Part shown: positions 1 through 9,284 of the stretch, one piece after another | Layout of the letters: each line of letters opens with the position of its first letter | How positions within the stretch are numbered: position 1 is the first letter of the stretch | Assembly: GCF_004358165.1 (NCBI RefSeq) | Contig: NZ_SMTG01000005.1 | Location: forward strand, 1-64,000 | Length of the DNA: 64,000 bases | DNA from: Luteimonas terrae | Lineage (GTDB): Bacteria; Pseudomonadota; Gammaproteobacteria; Xanthomonadales; Xanthomonadaceae | Reading direction: 5' to 3' | The notes under the pieces: model-generated | The model's input: only the letters and a program-made list of their open reading frames with translations | Databases searched by the model: none | Told to the model about the DNA's origin: nothing | Position numbers and translations under genes: made by a program

Positions 1-86
1 CGCGCGAGGATGGCCGTGCGACGAGGACTTCCGCACCCGCGCCGGTGCAGTCCCGCCGCCTCCATTCGAAGACAGGATCAACCGCC

Positions 87-290
87 ATGAACAAAGACAT
101 CATTGCCGGCAAGTGGACCCAGGTGAAGGGCAAGGCGCAGGCCAAGTGGGGCGACCTGACCGACGACGTGTTCGACGTGGCCGCGGGCGACAGCAAATAT
201 CTCGCCGGCAAGCTGCAGGAAAAGTACGGCTGGGAGCGCGACCGCGCAGAGCGCGAGGTCAAGGAATTCGAAAAGTCGCTCGACAGCTGA
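87..290 (+). CDS. CsbD-like stress protein
   Basis: A 67-residue, highly charged, soluble protein of the CsbD/YjbJ family. The pattern seen is a short N-terminal lead ([10 protein letters not shown]) followed by the family core [16 protein letters not shown], a G-K-L-Q-E-KYG segment and a basic/acidic helical tail. Family members are small, abundant, stress- or stationary-phase-induced proteins of unknown biochemical role, so only a general stress association can be stated. The ATG at 87 is chosen because it begins the conserved core; an upstream in-frame start at 45 would add 14 unrelated residues. The gene is followed by a strong stem-loop and faces a convergent gene. Confidence 0.85.
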   Translation: MNKDIIAGKWTQVKGKAQAKWGDLTDDVFDVAAGDSKYLAGKLQEKYGWERDRAEREVKEFEKSLDS

Positions 291-329
291 ATCTTCGAAC
301 GCGCGACGTACGCGCACCTGGTTTACCCC

Positions 330-358
330 CGAACGGACCGGCCTTGCCGGTCCGTTCG
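330..358. terminator. Perfect 13-bp stem-loop between convergent genes
   Basis: The arms CGAACGGACCGGC (330-342) and GCCGGTCCGTTCG (346-358) are a perfect inverted repeat around a 3-base loop. It lies between the csbD stop (290) and the stop of the convergent gene (369), so it can serve both strands. No long T run follows, so it is a bidirectional or hairpin-only terminator candidate. Confidence 0.6.
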
Positions 359-368
359 CGTATCCGGG

Positions 369-1181
369 TCACGGATCAGGCACGAAACGGCCGGGAAACG
401 CATCCGGCCGGTGCGCCGACCAGGGCCGGTAGCCCGGCAGGATGCCGCGCGCGATCAGCGCGTCGGGACTGTCGTAGCGCAGGCTGGTGACCTGCGCGGG
501 CTGGCGCGTGGCGCGCTCGAACGCCGTCGACGACACCGGCGCCCATTCGCGTATCCCGTGCGCGGTGCCGACCTGCTGGCGCGCGGCGCGTGCCTCGGAC
601 GCCATGTCCGCCGCCGACGACTCGGCCGCAGCGCGCCGGCGCGAGCCCGTAGGCGGCGAGGGCGGCGCCGGCACTGGTGCGCGCGCGGCTGCGATCGGTG
701 GCGGTACGGCGCGGCGCTCCTCGAACACCGCGATCCCGATGGTCCCGACATCGTCCGGACGGCCCGTACGTGCCGCATAGCTCTCGCCGAGCGCGGCGAA
801 CTCGAACCGGGCGATGTCATCGTGCGATTTGCGCCAGCCCGTGATCTCGGTCGTCTGCCACGGCGCCAGGACGTAGCCGGTCTGCGCGGGCGAGGCAGTC
901 TCGCCGCTGATCGCATTGACGCCGTCGACCGACAGCACCACCAGAACCCGCGCACCCGTGGTGTTGGTCAGTCGCACCGCATACGGCAGGCCGGGCATGC
1001 CGACGATCCAGGTCTCGCCGCGATGGGCGTGCGCCTGCAGCGGCGCTCCGCTGTCGCGCTCGACGACGTCCATGCGGACGCGTTCGACGGCCTTGGGCGC
1101 GCGATGCGCGGACGCCTCGCCGGCGATGAGCAGGGCGCCCAGGGTCAGGCAGGCGAGGGTGGTGGAGCCGGAAGTGCGCAT
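369..1181 (-). CDS. Secreted hypothetical protein with N-terminal signal peptide
   Basis: A 270-residue protein starting MRTSGSTTLACLTLGALLIA with a clear Sec signal peptide ending near ASA-HRA. The mature N-terminal half (about residues 27-150) looks like a compact beta domain (segments YAVRLTNTTGARVLVVLSVD and TGYVLAPWQTTEITGWRKS). A Pro/Ala/Arg-rich linker (about 155-195) and a poorly ordered C-terminal half follow. I do not recognise the family and assign no function; periplasmic or surface location is inferred from the signal peptide only. The ATG at 1181 is chosen because the signal peptide begins there; the open frame continues upstream to 1286 without plausible coding character. It is divergent from trpS. 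Confidence 0.7.
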   Translation of the reverse strand: MRTSGSTTLACLTLGALLIAGEASAHRAPKAVERVRMDVVERDSGAPLQAHAHRGETWIVGMPGLPYAVRLTNTTGARVLVVLSVDGVNAISGETASPAQTGYVLAPWQTTEITGWRKSHDDIARFEFAALGESYAARTGRPDDVGTIGIAVFEERRAVPPPIAAARAPVPAPPSPPTGSRRRAAAESSAADMASEARAARQQVGTAHGIREWAPVSSTAFERATRQPAQVTSLRYDSPDALIARGILPGYRPWSAHRPDAFPGRFVPDP

Positions 1182-1313
1182 GGCGGTGTCCCGCGGTGGA
1201 GGTGGACGGTCGAACGCGCCATCACCGCCGTCGGGGTTGCGCCGGGAACACCCGTGGCCAAGGGTTAGACTGGCGCTCAGCTGCAATCCGCATTTTCAGG
1301 TCGTTCCCAGTCC

Positions 1314-2633
1314 ATGTCCCAGCGTCCCCTGCGCGTCCTCACCGGCATCACCACCTCCGGCACCCCGCACCTCGGCAATTACGTCGGTGCCGTGCGTCCG
1401 GCCATCCAGGCCAGCCGCGCCCCCGGTACCGAGAGTTTCTATTTCCTCGCCGACCTGCACAGCCTGATCAAGGCGCAGGACCCGGCGCGGACCCAGCGCT
1501 CGACGCTGGAGATCGCCGCGACGTGGCTTGCGGCGGGACTCGACCCGGCCAAGGTGTGGTTCTACCGGCAGAGCGACGTGCCCGAGACCACCGAGCTCAT
1601 GTGGCTGCTGACCTGCGTCGCGGGCAAGGGCATCCTCAACCGCGCGCATGCGTACAAGGCCGCCGTCGACCGCAACCGCGCCGATGGCGAGGACGACGAT
1701 GCGGCGGTGACCGCCGGCCTCTTCATGTACCCGGTGCTGATGGCCGCCGACATCCTGATCTTCAACGCCGACCGCGTGCCGGTGGGGCGCGACCAGATCC
1801 AGCACATCGAGATGGCGCGCGATTTCGCCCAGCGCTTCAACCATGTCTACGGGCGCGACTGGTTCACGCTGCCGGAGGTCGTCATCGACGACAACGTCGC
1901 GACGCTGCCGGGCCTCGACGGTCGCAAGATGAGCAAGAGCTACGAGAATACGATTCCGCTGTTCGTGCCGCAGGCGCAGTTGAAGAAGCTGGTGTTCTCG
2001 ATCCTCACCGATTCGCGCAGCCCCGGCGAAGCCAAATCCACGGAAGGCTCGGCGCTGTTCCAGCTCTACCAGGCGTTCGCGACGCCCGACGAGACCGCGG
2101 GTTTCGCGCAGGCGTTCGCCGACGGCATCGGCTGGGGCGATGCCAAGCAGCAGCTGTTCGACGTGGTCGAGCGCGAGATCGCGCCGATGCGCGAACGCTA
2201 CGAGGCGTTGATCGCGCGGCCGGGCGACATCGAGGACATCCTGCGCGACGGCGGCCGCCGTCTGCGCGAGCGCTACGCCACGCCGCTGCTGCAGCAGCTG
2301 CGCGATGCGGTGGGCCTGCGCGATCTGGGCAAGACGACCACGGTCGACACCGACGCCGGCACGCTGGCGAAGGCCGCGCCGCCGGTGTTCAAGCAATACC
2401 GCGACGCCGACGGCAAGTTCTATTTCAAGCTCGCCGACGGCGACCGCTTGCTGTTGCAGAGCACGGCGTTCGACGCGCCGCGCGACGCCGGCCAGACGAT
2501 CGCGCGCCTGCGCCGCGGTGAGCTCGCGATTCCCGACGCGCCGGCAACGCTCGGCGAAGGCGTCGATGCGGCCACCGTGCAGGCCGCGCTCGATGCGCTG
2601 GCCGCAGCCGATGCCGAGAAGGCCGCCTCGTGA
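1314..2633 (+). CDS. trpS: Tryptophanyl-tRNA synthetase
   Basis: Class I aminoacyl-tRNA synthetase that charges tRNA-Trp with tryptophan in the cytoplasm. The HIGH-type signature appears as TPHLGN (about residues 17-22), and the KMSKS loop as GRKMSKSYEN (about 203-212). The catalytic Rossmann core spans about residues 5-330. At 439 residues it is longer than the roughly 330-residue E. coli enzyme; the extra C-terminal part (about 340-439, with VFKQYRDADGKFYFKLADGD) looks like an appended domain as seen in xanthomonad TrpS proteins. The next gene starts at a GTG overlapping the stop (GTGA at 2630-2633), suggesting translational coupling. Confidence 0.95.
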   Translation: MSQRPLRVLTGITTSGTPHLGNYVGAVRPAIQASRAPGTESFYFLADLHSLIKAQDPARTQRSTLEIAATWLAAGLDPAKVWFYRQSDVPETTELMWLLTCVAGKGILNRAHAYKAAVDRNRADGEDDDAAVTAGLFMYPVLMAADILIFNADRVPVGRDQIQHIEMARDFAQRFNHVYGRDWFTLPEVVIDDNVATLPGLDGRKMSKSYENTIPLFVPQAQLKKLVFSILTDSRSPGEAKSTEGSALFQLYQAFATPDETAGFAQAFADGIGWGDAKQQLFDVVEREIAPMRERYEALIARPGDIEDILRDGGRRLRERYATPLLQQLRDAVGLRDLGKTTTVDTDAGTLAKAAPPVFKQYRDADGKFYFKLADGDRLLLQSTAFDAPRDAGQTIARLRRGELAIPDAPATLGEGVDAATVQAALDALAAADAEKAAS

Positions 2634-2938
2634 ACCCGACCGTCGCCCAGAATCTCGCGCTGCTGCTGTTCCTGCCGTGGTTCCTGATCCTGGGCACGTT
2701 GTTCTGGGTGTATCCGCGCCAGCCGCGCGGCACGCGTCGCGTGATCTTCGATCTGGTCAGCCTGGCGGCATCGGTCGCCGCATTCCTGTGGTCGATCCAT
2801 TGGGCGCATGCCGTGGCCGACGTCTCGCACGGACACATGTGGGGGCAGATTCTCGCCACCGCGGTCGGTTACGGCGTGTTTCTCGCGGTGCTGGGCGTGG
2901 CCTTCGCATTGCGGCGTCGCGTACTGCGCGCGCACTGA
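2630..2938 (+). CDS. Small hypothetical membrane protein
   Basis: A 102-residue inner-membrane protein starting with GTG inside the trpS stop (4-base overlap), so it is probably co-translated with trpS. Three hydrophobic segments are visible at about residues 8-27 (LALLLFLPWFLILGTLFWVY), 38-60 and 73-95, and the C-terminus is Arg-rich (RRRVLRAH), consistent with a positive cytoplasmic tail. A His-containing stretch (HWAHAVADVSHGH) lies between the second and third segments. No catalytic motif or known family was recognised. The function is unknown; the trpS link may be transcriptional convenience. Confidence 0.75.
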   Translation: MNPTVAQNLALLLFLPWFLILGTLFWVYPRQPRGTRRVIFDLVSLAASVAAFLWSIHWAHAVADVSHGHMWGQILATAVGYGVFLAVLGVAFALRRRVLRAH

Positions 2939-3143
2939 CGCGAGCGTCCGCAGACGCCTGAGGGCGCGCGCTCGCGCGCGATTCGGGGCGTGTGACAGCG
3001 CACTGCATCACCGGAATCGCGTGCAAACGCGCTCCCACGAGAGCGGTGCCGGGTCATTCGAACGGGGCCGCATCGACCAAGGGCGGATTCGCCTGCACGC
3101 GGTCGAGGCCTAGACTGTCGCTTCCAAGTGCAGGAGCGATGCG

Positions 3144-4082
3144 ATGTCCGATTCGGCTGCCATCACGATCATCGACACCGGCTATGTGCGCCCCGGGCTG
3201 TGCGCGGCGTATCTGGTGCAGTCGCAGGGGCGCGCGGCGCTGATCGACTGCGGCACCGCGACCTGCGCGCAGACCGTGCTGGACGCGATCGATGCGGCGG
3301 GCGTGCCGCGCGAGTCGGTCGACTGGCTGCTGGTCACGCACGTGCATCTCGACCACGCCGGCGCGGCGGGTCCGCTGATCCGTGCGCTGCCGAACGCGCG
3401 GCTCGTCGTGCATCCGCGCGGCGCGCCGCACATGATCGATCCGACGAAACTGATCGCCGGTGCCAAACTGGTCTACGGCGAGGCGATGTTCCAGCGCGAC
3501 CACGCCGGCATGCTGCCGGTGCCCGAGGATCGCGTGGTCATCGCCGACGATGGTCACATCGTCGAACTCGCCGGTCGGCCGCTGCTGTGCGTCGACACGC
3601 CGGGCCACGCGCTGCATCACTACAGCGTCTGGGATGCGGCCACGCGCAGCTGGTTCGCAGGCGACACCTTCGGCCTGTCGTATCGCGAACTCGATACCGG
3701 GCAGGGCGCCTTCATCCTGCCGACGACCTCACCGGTGCAGTTCGATCCCGGACAGATGCACGCATCGATCGACAAGCTGCTGGCGAAATCGCCGGCGTCG
3801 ATCCGCATCGCGCACTACGGCGAGGTCACCGAATGCGCTCGACTCGCGAAGGACCTGCATGACCAGATCGAAGCGATGGTCGCGATCACCCGGGAGGCGC
3901 AGGGCGCCGACGATCGCCACGCGCGCATCGTCGAGGGCCTGACGGCCCTCTACACGCAGCGCGCCGTCGCGCACGGCATCGAGGACGCCGAGGCGCGCGT
4001 GCAGGAGATCCTGGGCGGCGACATCGAGATCAACGCGCAGGGGCTGGGGATCTGGCTGGACCGGCAGGCGCGCGCGGCCTGA
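3144..4082 (+). CDS. MBL-fold metallo-hydrolase
   Basis: A 312-residue metallo-beta-lactamase-fold protein. The di-metal signature is seen as THVHLDHAGAAG (about residues 66-77), with a later metal-ligand region TPGHALHHYSVW and GDTFGLSYR. The family includes hydrolases of thioesters, lactones and phosphodiesters; nothing here fixes the substrate. No signal peptide is visible, so it is probably cytoplasmic. AGGAG at 3132-3136 sits 7 bases before the ATG at 3144. It follows trpS and the small membrane gene after a 205-base gap and is convergent with the VOC gene. Confidence 0.85.
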   Translation: MSDSAAITIIDTGYVRPGLCAAYLVQSQGRAALIDCGTATCAQTVLDAIDAAGVPRESVDWLLVTHVHLDHAGAAGPLIRALPNARLVVHPRGAPHMIDPTKLIAGAKLVYGEAMFQRDHAGMLPVPEDRVVIADDGHIVELAGRPLLCVDTPGHALHHYSVWDAATRSWFAGDTFGLSYRELDTGQGAFILPTTSPVQFDPGQMHASIDKLLAKSPASIRIAHYGEVTECARLAKDLHDQIEAMVAITREAQGADDRHARIVEGLTALYTQRAVAHGIEDAEARVQEILGGDIEINAQGLGIWLDRQARAA

Positions 4083-4104
4083 TCAGGCGATTCCGGGCCG
4101 GCGC

Positions 4105-4491
4105 TCAATCCCAGCGGTTGAGGTGCGCGTCGAAGGGTTTGCCCTGCGGTTTCACCACGCAGAAGCGATGCCCGCTCGGCGCCTGCATGACCCACCAGTC
4201 CTTGACCTGCGCGACGCGCGTGGCGCCCAGGTCTTCCAGTCGCGCGACTTCCGCCTCGATGTCGTCGGTCTCGATGTCGAGATGGATGCGTGAGGCGTGG
4301 TCGACCTTCTGCAGCATCAGCACCGGTTCGTCGTCTGCGGTGTCGAGCACCGCGTAGCGACCATCGTCGTCTTCGGGCGGCAGCCGCTTGACCGGCTTGC
4401 CGAGCGCCTGTCGCCAGAAGTCGACATGCGGCGCGAGATCCTCGACCTGGCAGTCGAGCACGAACGTTGACAGGCGGCTGCGGTGCGGCAT
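4105..4491 (-). CDS. VOC (glyoxalase/bleomycin-resistance) family protein
   Basis: A 128-residue single-module vicinal-oxygen-chelate protein. Visible features are the first-strand start STFVLDCQVEDLAPHVDFW, the central strand RIHLDIETDDIEAEVARL and the typical ending APSGHRFCVVKPQG. The metal-ligand pattern is only partly evident, and the substrate is unknown; these proteins often bind small hydrophobic or toxic molecules. The ATG at 4491 is chosen because AGAGGA lies about 6 bases upstream on the minus strand; an earlier in-frame start would be 4524. It is adjacent to the tryptophan dioxygenase gene on the same strand, with a 79-base gap. Confidence 0.8.
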   Translation of the reverse strand: MPHRSRLSTFVLDCQVEDLAPHVDFWRQALGKPVKRLPPEDDDGRYAVLDTADDEPVLMLQKVDHASRIHLDIETDDIEAEVARLEDLGATRVAQVKDWWVMQAPSGHRFCVVKPQGKPFDAHLNRWD

Positions 4492-4570
4492 CTGCGATCC
4501 TCTGTTGCGGATGGGCGCAAGCATGCACCGCCTGCCGGCGACGTGCGTGAGCGAGAAGGCGTCCTTCGCC

Positions 4571-5443
4571 TCAGGCGTCGCTGCCGCGCCCCGGCCCGAC
4601 GTGCGTGCGCACTTCGAACAGTTCCGGGAAGAACGTCAGGTCCAGCGCCTGGCGCAGAAAGCCGACGCCGCTCGACCCGCCGGTGCCACGCTTGAAGCCG
4701 ATGATGCGCATCACCGTGCGCATGTGGCGGAAGCGCCACAGCTGGAACTGCGATTCCAGGTCCACCAGGTCCTCGCACAGCGAATACTCGCGCCACCAGC
4801 GCTCGGTGTCCTCGTAGATCGCCTCGAACACCGGCACCAGACTCGCGTCGAACACGTGCGGCTGGCGCCAGTCGCGGTCCAGATGGCGGGCGTCGACCGC
4901 GTGGCCCCAGCGGGCGAGATAGCGCAGGAACTCGTCGTAGAGGCCGGGCGCATCGAGCACCGCCTGCAGGCCGTCGCGGCCTTCGGGTTCGTGGGCGAAC
5001 ACGTCGAGCATCGCCGCGTTCTTGTTGCCCAGCAGGAACTCGACCTTGCGGTACTGCAGCGACTGGAAGCCCGACGACGGCCCCAGCACGTCACGGAATT
5101 CCATGTACTCGGCCGGCGTCATCGTCTCCAGCACCGACCACTGCTCGGTCAGCTGCCGCAGCACCTGCTTGCAGCGCGCCAGCACCTTGCGGCAGCGCCA
5201 GACCTCGTCGCGCTGCAGGTGACCGATCGCCGCCGACAGTTCGTGGATCAGCAGCTTGAGCCACAGCTCGGAGACCTGGTGCTGCACGACGAACAGCATC
5301 TCGTCGTGGTGCGGCGGCTCGGACAGCGGCTGCTGCGCGGCCAGCAGCAGGTCCAGGCGCAGATAGCCGCCGTAGGTGACGCGCCCGGAGAGGTCGAGGT
5401 GGATGCCGTCTTCGAGGGGGCGCTGGTTGCGGTCGATCGTCAT
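4571..5443 (-). CDS. kynA: Tryptophan 2,3-dioxygenase
   Basis: A 290-residue heme enzyme that opens the indole ring of L-tryptophan to N-formylkynurenine, the first step of the kynurenine pathway. Family hallmarks are the N-terminal [14 protein letters not shown], the distal-side segment [17 protein letters not shown], the SLQYRKVE motif, the proximal heme-ligand region [14 protein letters not shown] and the substrate loop GTGGSSG. Length and motifs match the structurally known Xanthomonas campestris enzyme closely. No other kynurenine gene (kynB, kynU) is present in the window. It may be co-transcribed with the downstream VOC gene. Confidence 0.95.
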   Translation of the reverse strand: MTIDRNQRPLEDGIHLDLSGRVTYGGYLRLDLLLAAQQPLSEPPHHDEMLFVVQHQVSELWLKLLIHELSAAIGHLQRDEVWRCRKVLARCKQVLRQLTEQWSVLETMTPAEYMEFRDVLGPSSGFQSLQYRKVEFLLGNKNAAMLDVFAHEPEGRDGLQAVLDAPGLYDEFLRYLARWGHAVDARHLDRDWRQPHVFDASLVPVFEAIYEDTERWWREYSLCEDLVDLESQFQLWRFRHMRTVMRIIGFKRGTGGSSGVGFLRQALDLTFFPELFEVRTHVGPGRGSDA

Positions 5444-5590
5444 CGGCGCAGGGTACCTCAGGGCCCTCGCTCCCTGTGTGCGGTGACGCTCCGGGGCCGG
5501 GACCGACGCCGCGCGTCATGCAATCGCCATCCAACCGCGGCACAATCGGGCGCGGGGCGCTATCGCCCGGGGACTCCAGGGAATCCACGC

Positions 5591-8500
5591 ATGACTCGAA
5601 CCACCAGCCGGCTGTTGTCGGCCTTGTTGCTGTGTTGCGGCGCCGGCGCCGCGCAGGCGGAGGTCGTCATCAGCCAGGTCTACGGCGGTGGCGGCAACAG
5701 CGGTGCCCCCTACAACGCCGACTTCGTCGAACTCTTCAATACCGGCGACCTGCCGGTCGCACTGGGCGGCAAGTCCGTGCAGTACGCCAGCGCCACCGGT
5801 ACCGGAAACTTCGGCGCGGGTGCAAGCCAGATCGTCGTCCTGCCGGATGTCGAGATTCCGGCCGGCGGCTATTTCCTCGTCGGTCTGGCCGGCGGCACGA
5901 ACGGCGCCCCGCTGCCGACGCCCGATGCCAGCGGCACGATCAACATGTCCGGCACCGCCGGCAAGGTGATCCTCGCCAATGCCACGACCAGCCTGGGCTG
6001 TAATGGCGGCGGCAATGCCTGCACGCCCGCCCAGCAGGCGCTGATCCTCGACCTGGTCGGATTCGGCAGCGCGAATTTCTTCGAAGGCAGTGCGCCTGCG
6101 CCTGCGCCGAGCAACAGCACGTCGATCCTGCGCGCCGGCGACGGTTGCACGGATACCAACGACAACGCCGACGATTTCGCCACCGCAGCACCGGCGCCGC
6201 GCAACGCCGCCAGCATCCCCAACATCTGCAGCGGCGGCGGCACGCTCTACCTGAGCATCACCGACACCAGCGGCGCCGAGGGCGACAGCGGCACCACGCC
6301 GTTCTTCATGACCGTCTCGCTGAACCAGCCGGCCGGACCGGAGGGCGTCACGTTCTCCTACGCCACCGCCGACGGCACTGCGACGGTGGCCGACAACGAC
6401 TACATCGCGCGCTCGGGCACCGTCATGTTCGATGAAGGCGAGCGCGAACTCGTGTTGAGTGTCGACGTGGTCGGCGACGAGAAGGTCGAGCCGGACGAGG
6501 TCTTCTACGTCAACCTGAGCGATGTGCAGGGCGCCGAAGTGGCCAAGGGCCAGTCCGTCGTGACGATCATCAACGACGATGTGATCACGCTGCCGATCCA
6601 CGCCATCCAGGGCAGCGGCGCGCGCTCGCCGGTCGAGAACCAGCCGGTCGCGACGCGCGGCATCGTCACCGGCCGCAAGAACAACGGCTTCTTCATCCAG
6701 ACGCCCGACGGCGAGGACGACGGTGATCCGGCGACCTCCGAAGGCCTGTTCGTGTTCACGTCCAGCCTGCCGCCGGCCGATGCGCAGGTGGGCAACCTGG
6801 TGCTGGTGCAGGGCACGGTGATCGAGTACGTGCCGGCGGCCGATCCGCTGCAGTTGCCCTTGACCCAGATCACCAACGCCTCGGTGGTCAAGCTGTCGGA
6901 AGGGCATGCGCTGCCGGCAGCGATCGTGCTGACCAACGACCTGCCCAACGCGACCGGTGGCCTCGAGCAGCTGGAGCATCTGGAAGGCATGCGCGTCACC
7001 GCGCCGAGCTTCACCGTCGTCGCGCCGACCGGCGGCAACACCAACGAAGCGCAGGCGACCGGCAGCAGCAATGGTCGCTTCGCCGTCGTGGTCACCGGGA
7101 CGCCGCGTCCGTTCCGCGAGCCGGGCATCCAGATCCCCAATCCGGATCCGGTCGGCAGCACCGCGCCGAACATCCCGCGCTGGGACTTCAATCCCGAGCT
7201 GATCGCCGTCAACAGCACGACGATCGGCGCGCCGGCGGCCGATCTCGCCGCGGGCTGCCGCATCACCGGCGGTTCGCTCATCGGCCCGCTGGACTACACC
7301 TTCCGCCGCTACACGATCTATCCCGAAGGCCCGCTCACCAGCGACTGCACGGGCGATGGCGAGCCGCGTCCCTCGGCGTTGCCGGGTCCGGACCACGTGA
7401 GCTTCGCGACCTACAACCTGCAGCGCTTTTTCGACACGGTGAACGATGCCAACAGCGGTCCGACGCTGACGCCGGCCGCGCTGGAGCGTCGGCTGTCGAA
7501 GGCCTCGATCGGCATCCGCGCGTATCTGCACGCCCCGGACGTCGTCGGCGTGACCGAGGTCGAGAACCTGCCTGTGCTGACCACGCTCGCCAACCGCATC
7601 AACGCCGACGCCGTGGCTGCGGGGCAGCCGGATCCGAAGTACGTCGCGTATCTGGAAGAAGGCTTCGACGTCGGCGGCATCGACGTCGGTTTCCTGGTCA
7701 AGACCGCGTCGGTCGGCAGCGTGGCCCGCATCGAGGTGGCGCGCGTCACCCAGGAAGGCCGCGACGAAGTGCTGACCAACCCGAACGGCTCGACCAGCGT
7801 GCTCAACGACCGGCCGCCGCTGGTGCTCGACGCCACCGCGCACTTCGCCGACGGCCGCCGCTACGGGTTCACCGCGATCGTCGTGCACCAGCGTTCGCTG
7901 AGCGGCATCGAGGACGATGCGTCCGGCAGCAACGGCTGGGCGACGGCCGGCCAGCGCGTGCGCGACAAGCGCCAGAAGCAGGCCGAGTACCTCGCCACGC
8001 TGATCGATGGCATGCAGAAGGATGATCCGGCGCGCCAGATCGTCGTGCTCGGCGACTTCAACGCGTTCGAGTTCAACGACGGCTACGTCGATGCGATGGG
8101 CACCGTCACCGGCCTGCCGTCGCCCGACGGCGAGACCGCGGTCGACAACGACGGCGCGGTGCTGATCACGCCGTCGCTGCTCAACATGACGCTGGAAGCG
8201 GCGAACGAGGAGCGCTACTCCTTCGTCTTCGACTACCAGGCGCAGTCGCTCGACCACGTGCTGGTGAACCAGGCCCTGGTGGATTCGCCGATGGTCGTGG
8301 GCCTCGACATCAGCCACGCGCGCATCAATGCCGACTTCCCGGAAGTCGCGCGCAACGATGCGGCCACGCCGACGCGTCTGTCCGATCACGATCCGACGGT
8401 GCTGCTGGTGCGTCTGCAGCCGGCGACGGTGGCCGATCTGGGCATCACCGCCGCCGCGGCGAACGCCGAAGTGTTCGCCGGCGACGCGCTGGACTTCAGC

Positions 8501-9151
8501 GCGACGGTGGTCAATTCCGGTCCCGATGCCGCGGCGTTCCCGGGCTTCGGCGCGGTGCTCGACGCCGAGCTCGACGATCTGCTGGTGACGCCGCCCGCCG
8601 ACTGGAGCTGCGATGCGCCGGCGCTGGCCGACGGCAAAACCACCGTGTCCTGCAGCGCCGAAACGCTGGCCAACGCGGGGCAGGCGACGTTCGCACTGTC
8701 GGCCACGGCGCCCGAGTCGTCGATCGACGAGACGGTCACGCTGACCGTCGCGGCGACGTCGCAGACGCAGGATCCGGACGAGACCGACAACAACGCCGTG
8801 GCCGCGGTGTCGGTGGTCGAGGATCCGGCATCGGCCGCGACGCCGCTGGTGAACGGCGTGCAGATCGGCAATGTCGCCGGCGCAGCGGGCGAGTCGCGCC
8901 TGTTCCGCATCGACGTGCCGGCCGGTGCGCGCAACCTGCGCATCCTCACCGCGGGCGGTACCGGCGACGTGTCGCTGTTCGCCAGCCGCGACGTGCTGCC
9001 CACCGTCGATGCCTGGCAGCTGCGCTCGCAGCGTCCGGGCAACAACGAGACGGTGACGCTGGCGACCCCGCAGGCGGGCACCTGGTACATCCGCGTGGTC
9101 GGCGAGCGTGCATTCGCACGACTCACGGTGCGGGCCAGCTACACGCCCTGA
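5591..9151 (+). CDS. ExeM/NucH-type extracellular endonuclease, multidomain
   Basis: A large (1186-residue) secreted protein. Seen in order: signal peptide (1-23, ending AAQA); a lamin-tail-like domain (about 24-165, starting VVISQVYGGGGNSG); a Calx-beta-like domain (about 218-335, ATADGTATVADNDY); an OB-like segment (about 340-590); an endonuclease/exonuclease/phosphatase domain (about 600-940, with FATYNLQRFF, VVLGDFNAFEFND and LSDHDPTVLL); a DUF11/CARDB-like beta domain (about 945-1075); and a C-terminal beta domain resembling pre-peptidase C-terminal modules (about 1085-1186). The family comprises extracellular DNases used for phosphate or nutrient scavenging and biofilm turnover. Export through type II secretion is plausible but not shown. 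The start is set by the signal peptide. Confidence 0.88.
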   Translation: MTRTTSRLLSALLLCCGAGAAQAEVVISQVYGGGGNSGAPYNADFVELFNTGDLPVALGGKSVQYASATGTGNFGAGASQIVVLPDVEIPAGGYFLVGLAGGTNGAPLPTPDASGTINMSGTAGKVILANATTSLGCNGGGNACTPAQQALILDLVGFGSANFFEGSAPAPAPSNSTSILRAGDGCTDTNDNADDFATAAPAPRNAASIPNICSGGGTLYLSITDTSGAEGDSGTTPFFMTVSLNQPAGPEGVTFSYATADGTATVADNDYIARSGTVMFDEGERELVLSVDVVGDEKVEPDEVFYVNLSDVQGAEVAKGQSVVTIINDDVITLPIHAIQGSGARSPVENQPVATRGIVTGRKNNGFFIQTPDGEDDGDPATSEGLFVFTSSLPPADAQVGNLVLVQGTVIEYVPAADPLQLPLTQITNASVVKLSEGHALPAAIVLTNDLPNATGGLEQLEHLEGMRVTAPSFTVVAPTGGNTNEAQATGSSNGRFAVVVTGTPRPFREPGIQIPNPDPVGSTAPNIPRWDFNPELIAVNSTTIGAPAADLAAGCRITGGSLIGPLDYTFRRYTIYPEGPLTSDCTGDGEPRPSALPGPDHVSFATYNLQRFFDTVNDANSGPTLTPAALERRLSKASIGIRAYLHAPDVVGVTEVENLPVLTTLANRINADAVAAGQPDPKYVAYLEEGFDVGGIDVGFLVKTASVGSVARIEVARVTQEGRDEVLTNPNGSTSVLNDRPPLVLDATAHFADGRRYGFTAIVVHQRSLSGIEDDASGSNGWATAGQRVRDKRQKQAEYLATLIDGMQKDDPARQIVVLGDFNAFEFNDGYVDAMGTVTGLPSPDGETAVDNDGAVLITPSLLNMTLEAANEERYSFVFDYQAQSLDHVLVNQALVDSPMVVGLDISHARINADFPEVARNDAATPTRLSDHDPTVLLVRLQPATVADLGITAAAANAEVFAGDALDFSATVVNSGPDAAAFPGFGAVLDAELDDLLVTPPADWSCDAPALADGKTTVSCSAETLANAGQATFALSATAPESSIDETVTLTVAATSQTQDPDETDNNAVAAVSVVEDPASAATPLVNGVQIGNVAGAAGESRLFRIDVPAGARNLRILTAGGTGDVSLFASRDVLPTVDAWQLRSQRPGNNETVTLATPQAGTWYIRVVGERAFARLTVRASYTP

Positions 9152-9175
9152 TCCGCGCGGTTTGCCTGTAGAGTG

Positions 9176-9205
9176 AAAAACCCCGGCCACGTGCCGGGGT
9201 TTTTT
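9176..9205 (+). terminator. Rho-independent terminator after the nuclease gene
   Basis: A stem of AAAAACCCCGGC (9176-9187) and GCCGGGGTTTTT (9193-9204) closes a 5-base loop, with six T residues at 9200-9205. It is an intrinsic terminator 24 bases past the stop at 9151. Confidence 0.85.
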
Positions 9206-9284
9206 CGTCATCGGCACTGCGCCGGGGCCCGCGCGGGACACGGCTGCTAGGATGCGGGGCTGACGCACAAGGGGATTCCACCGC

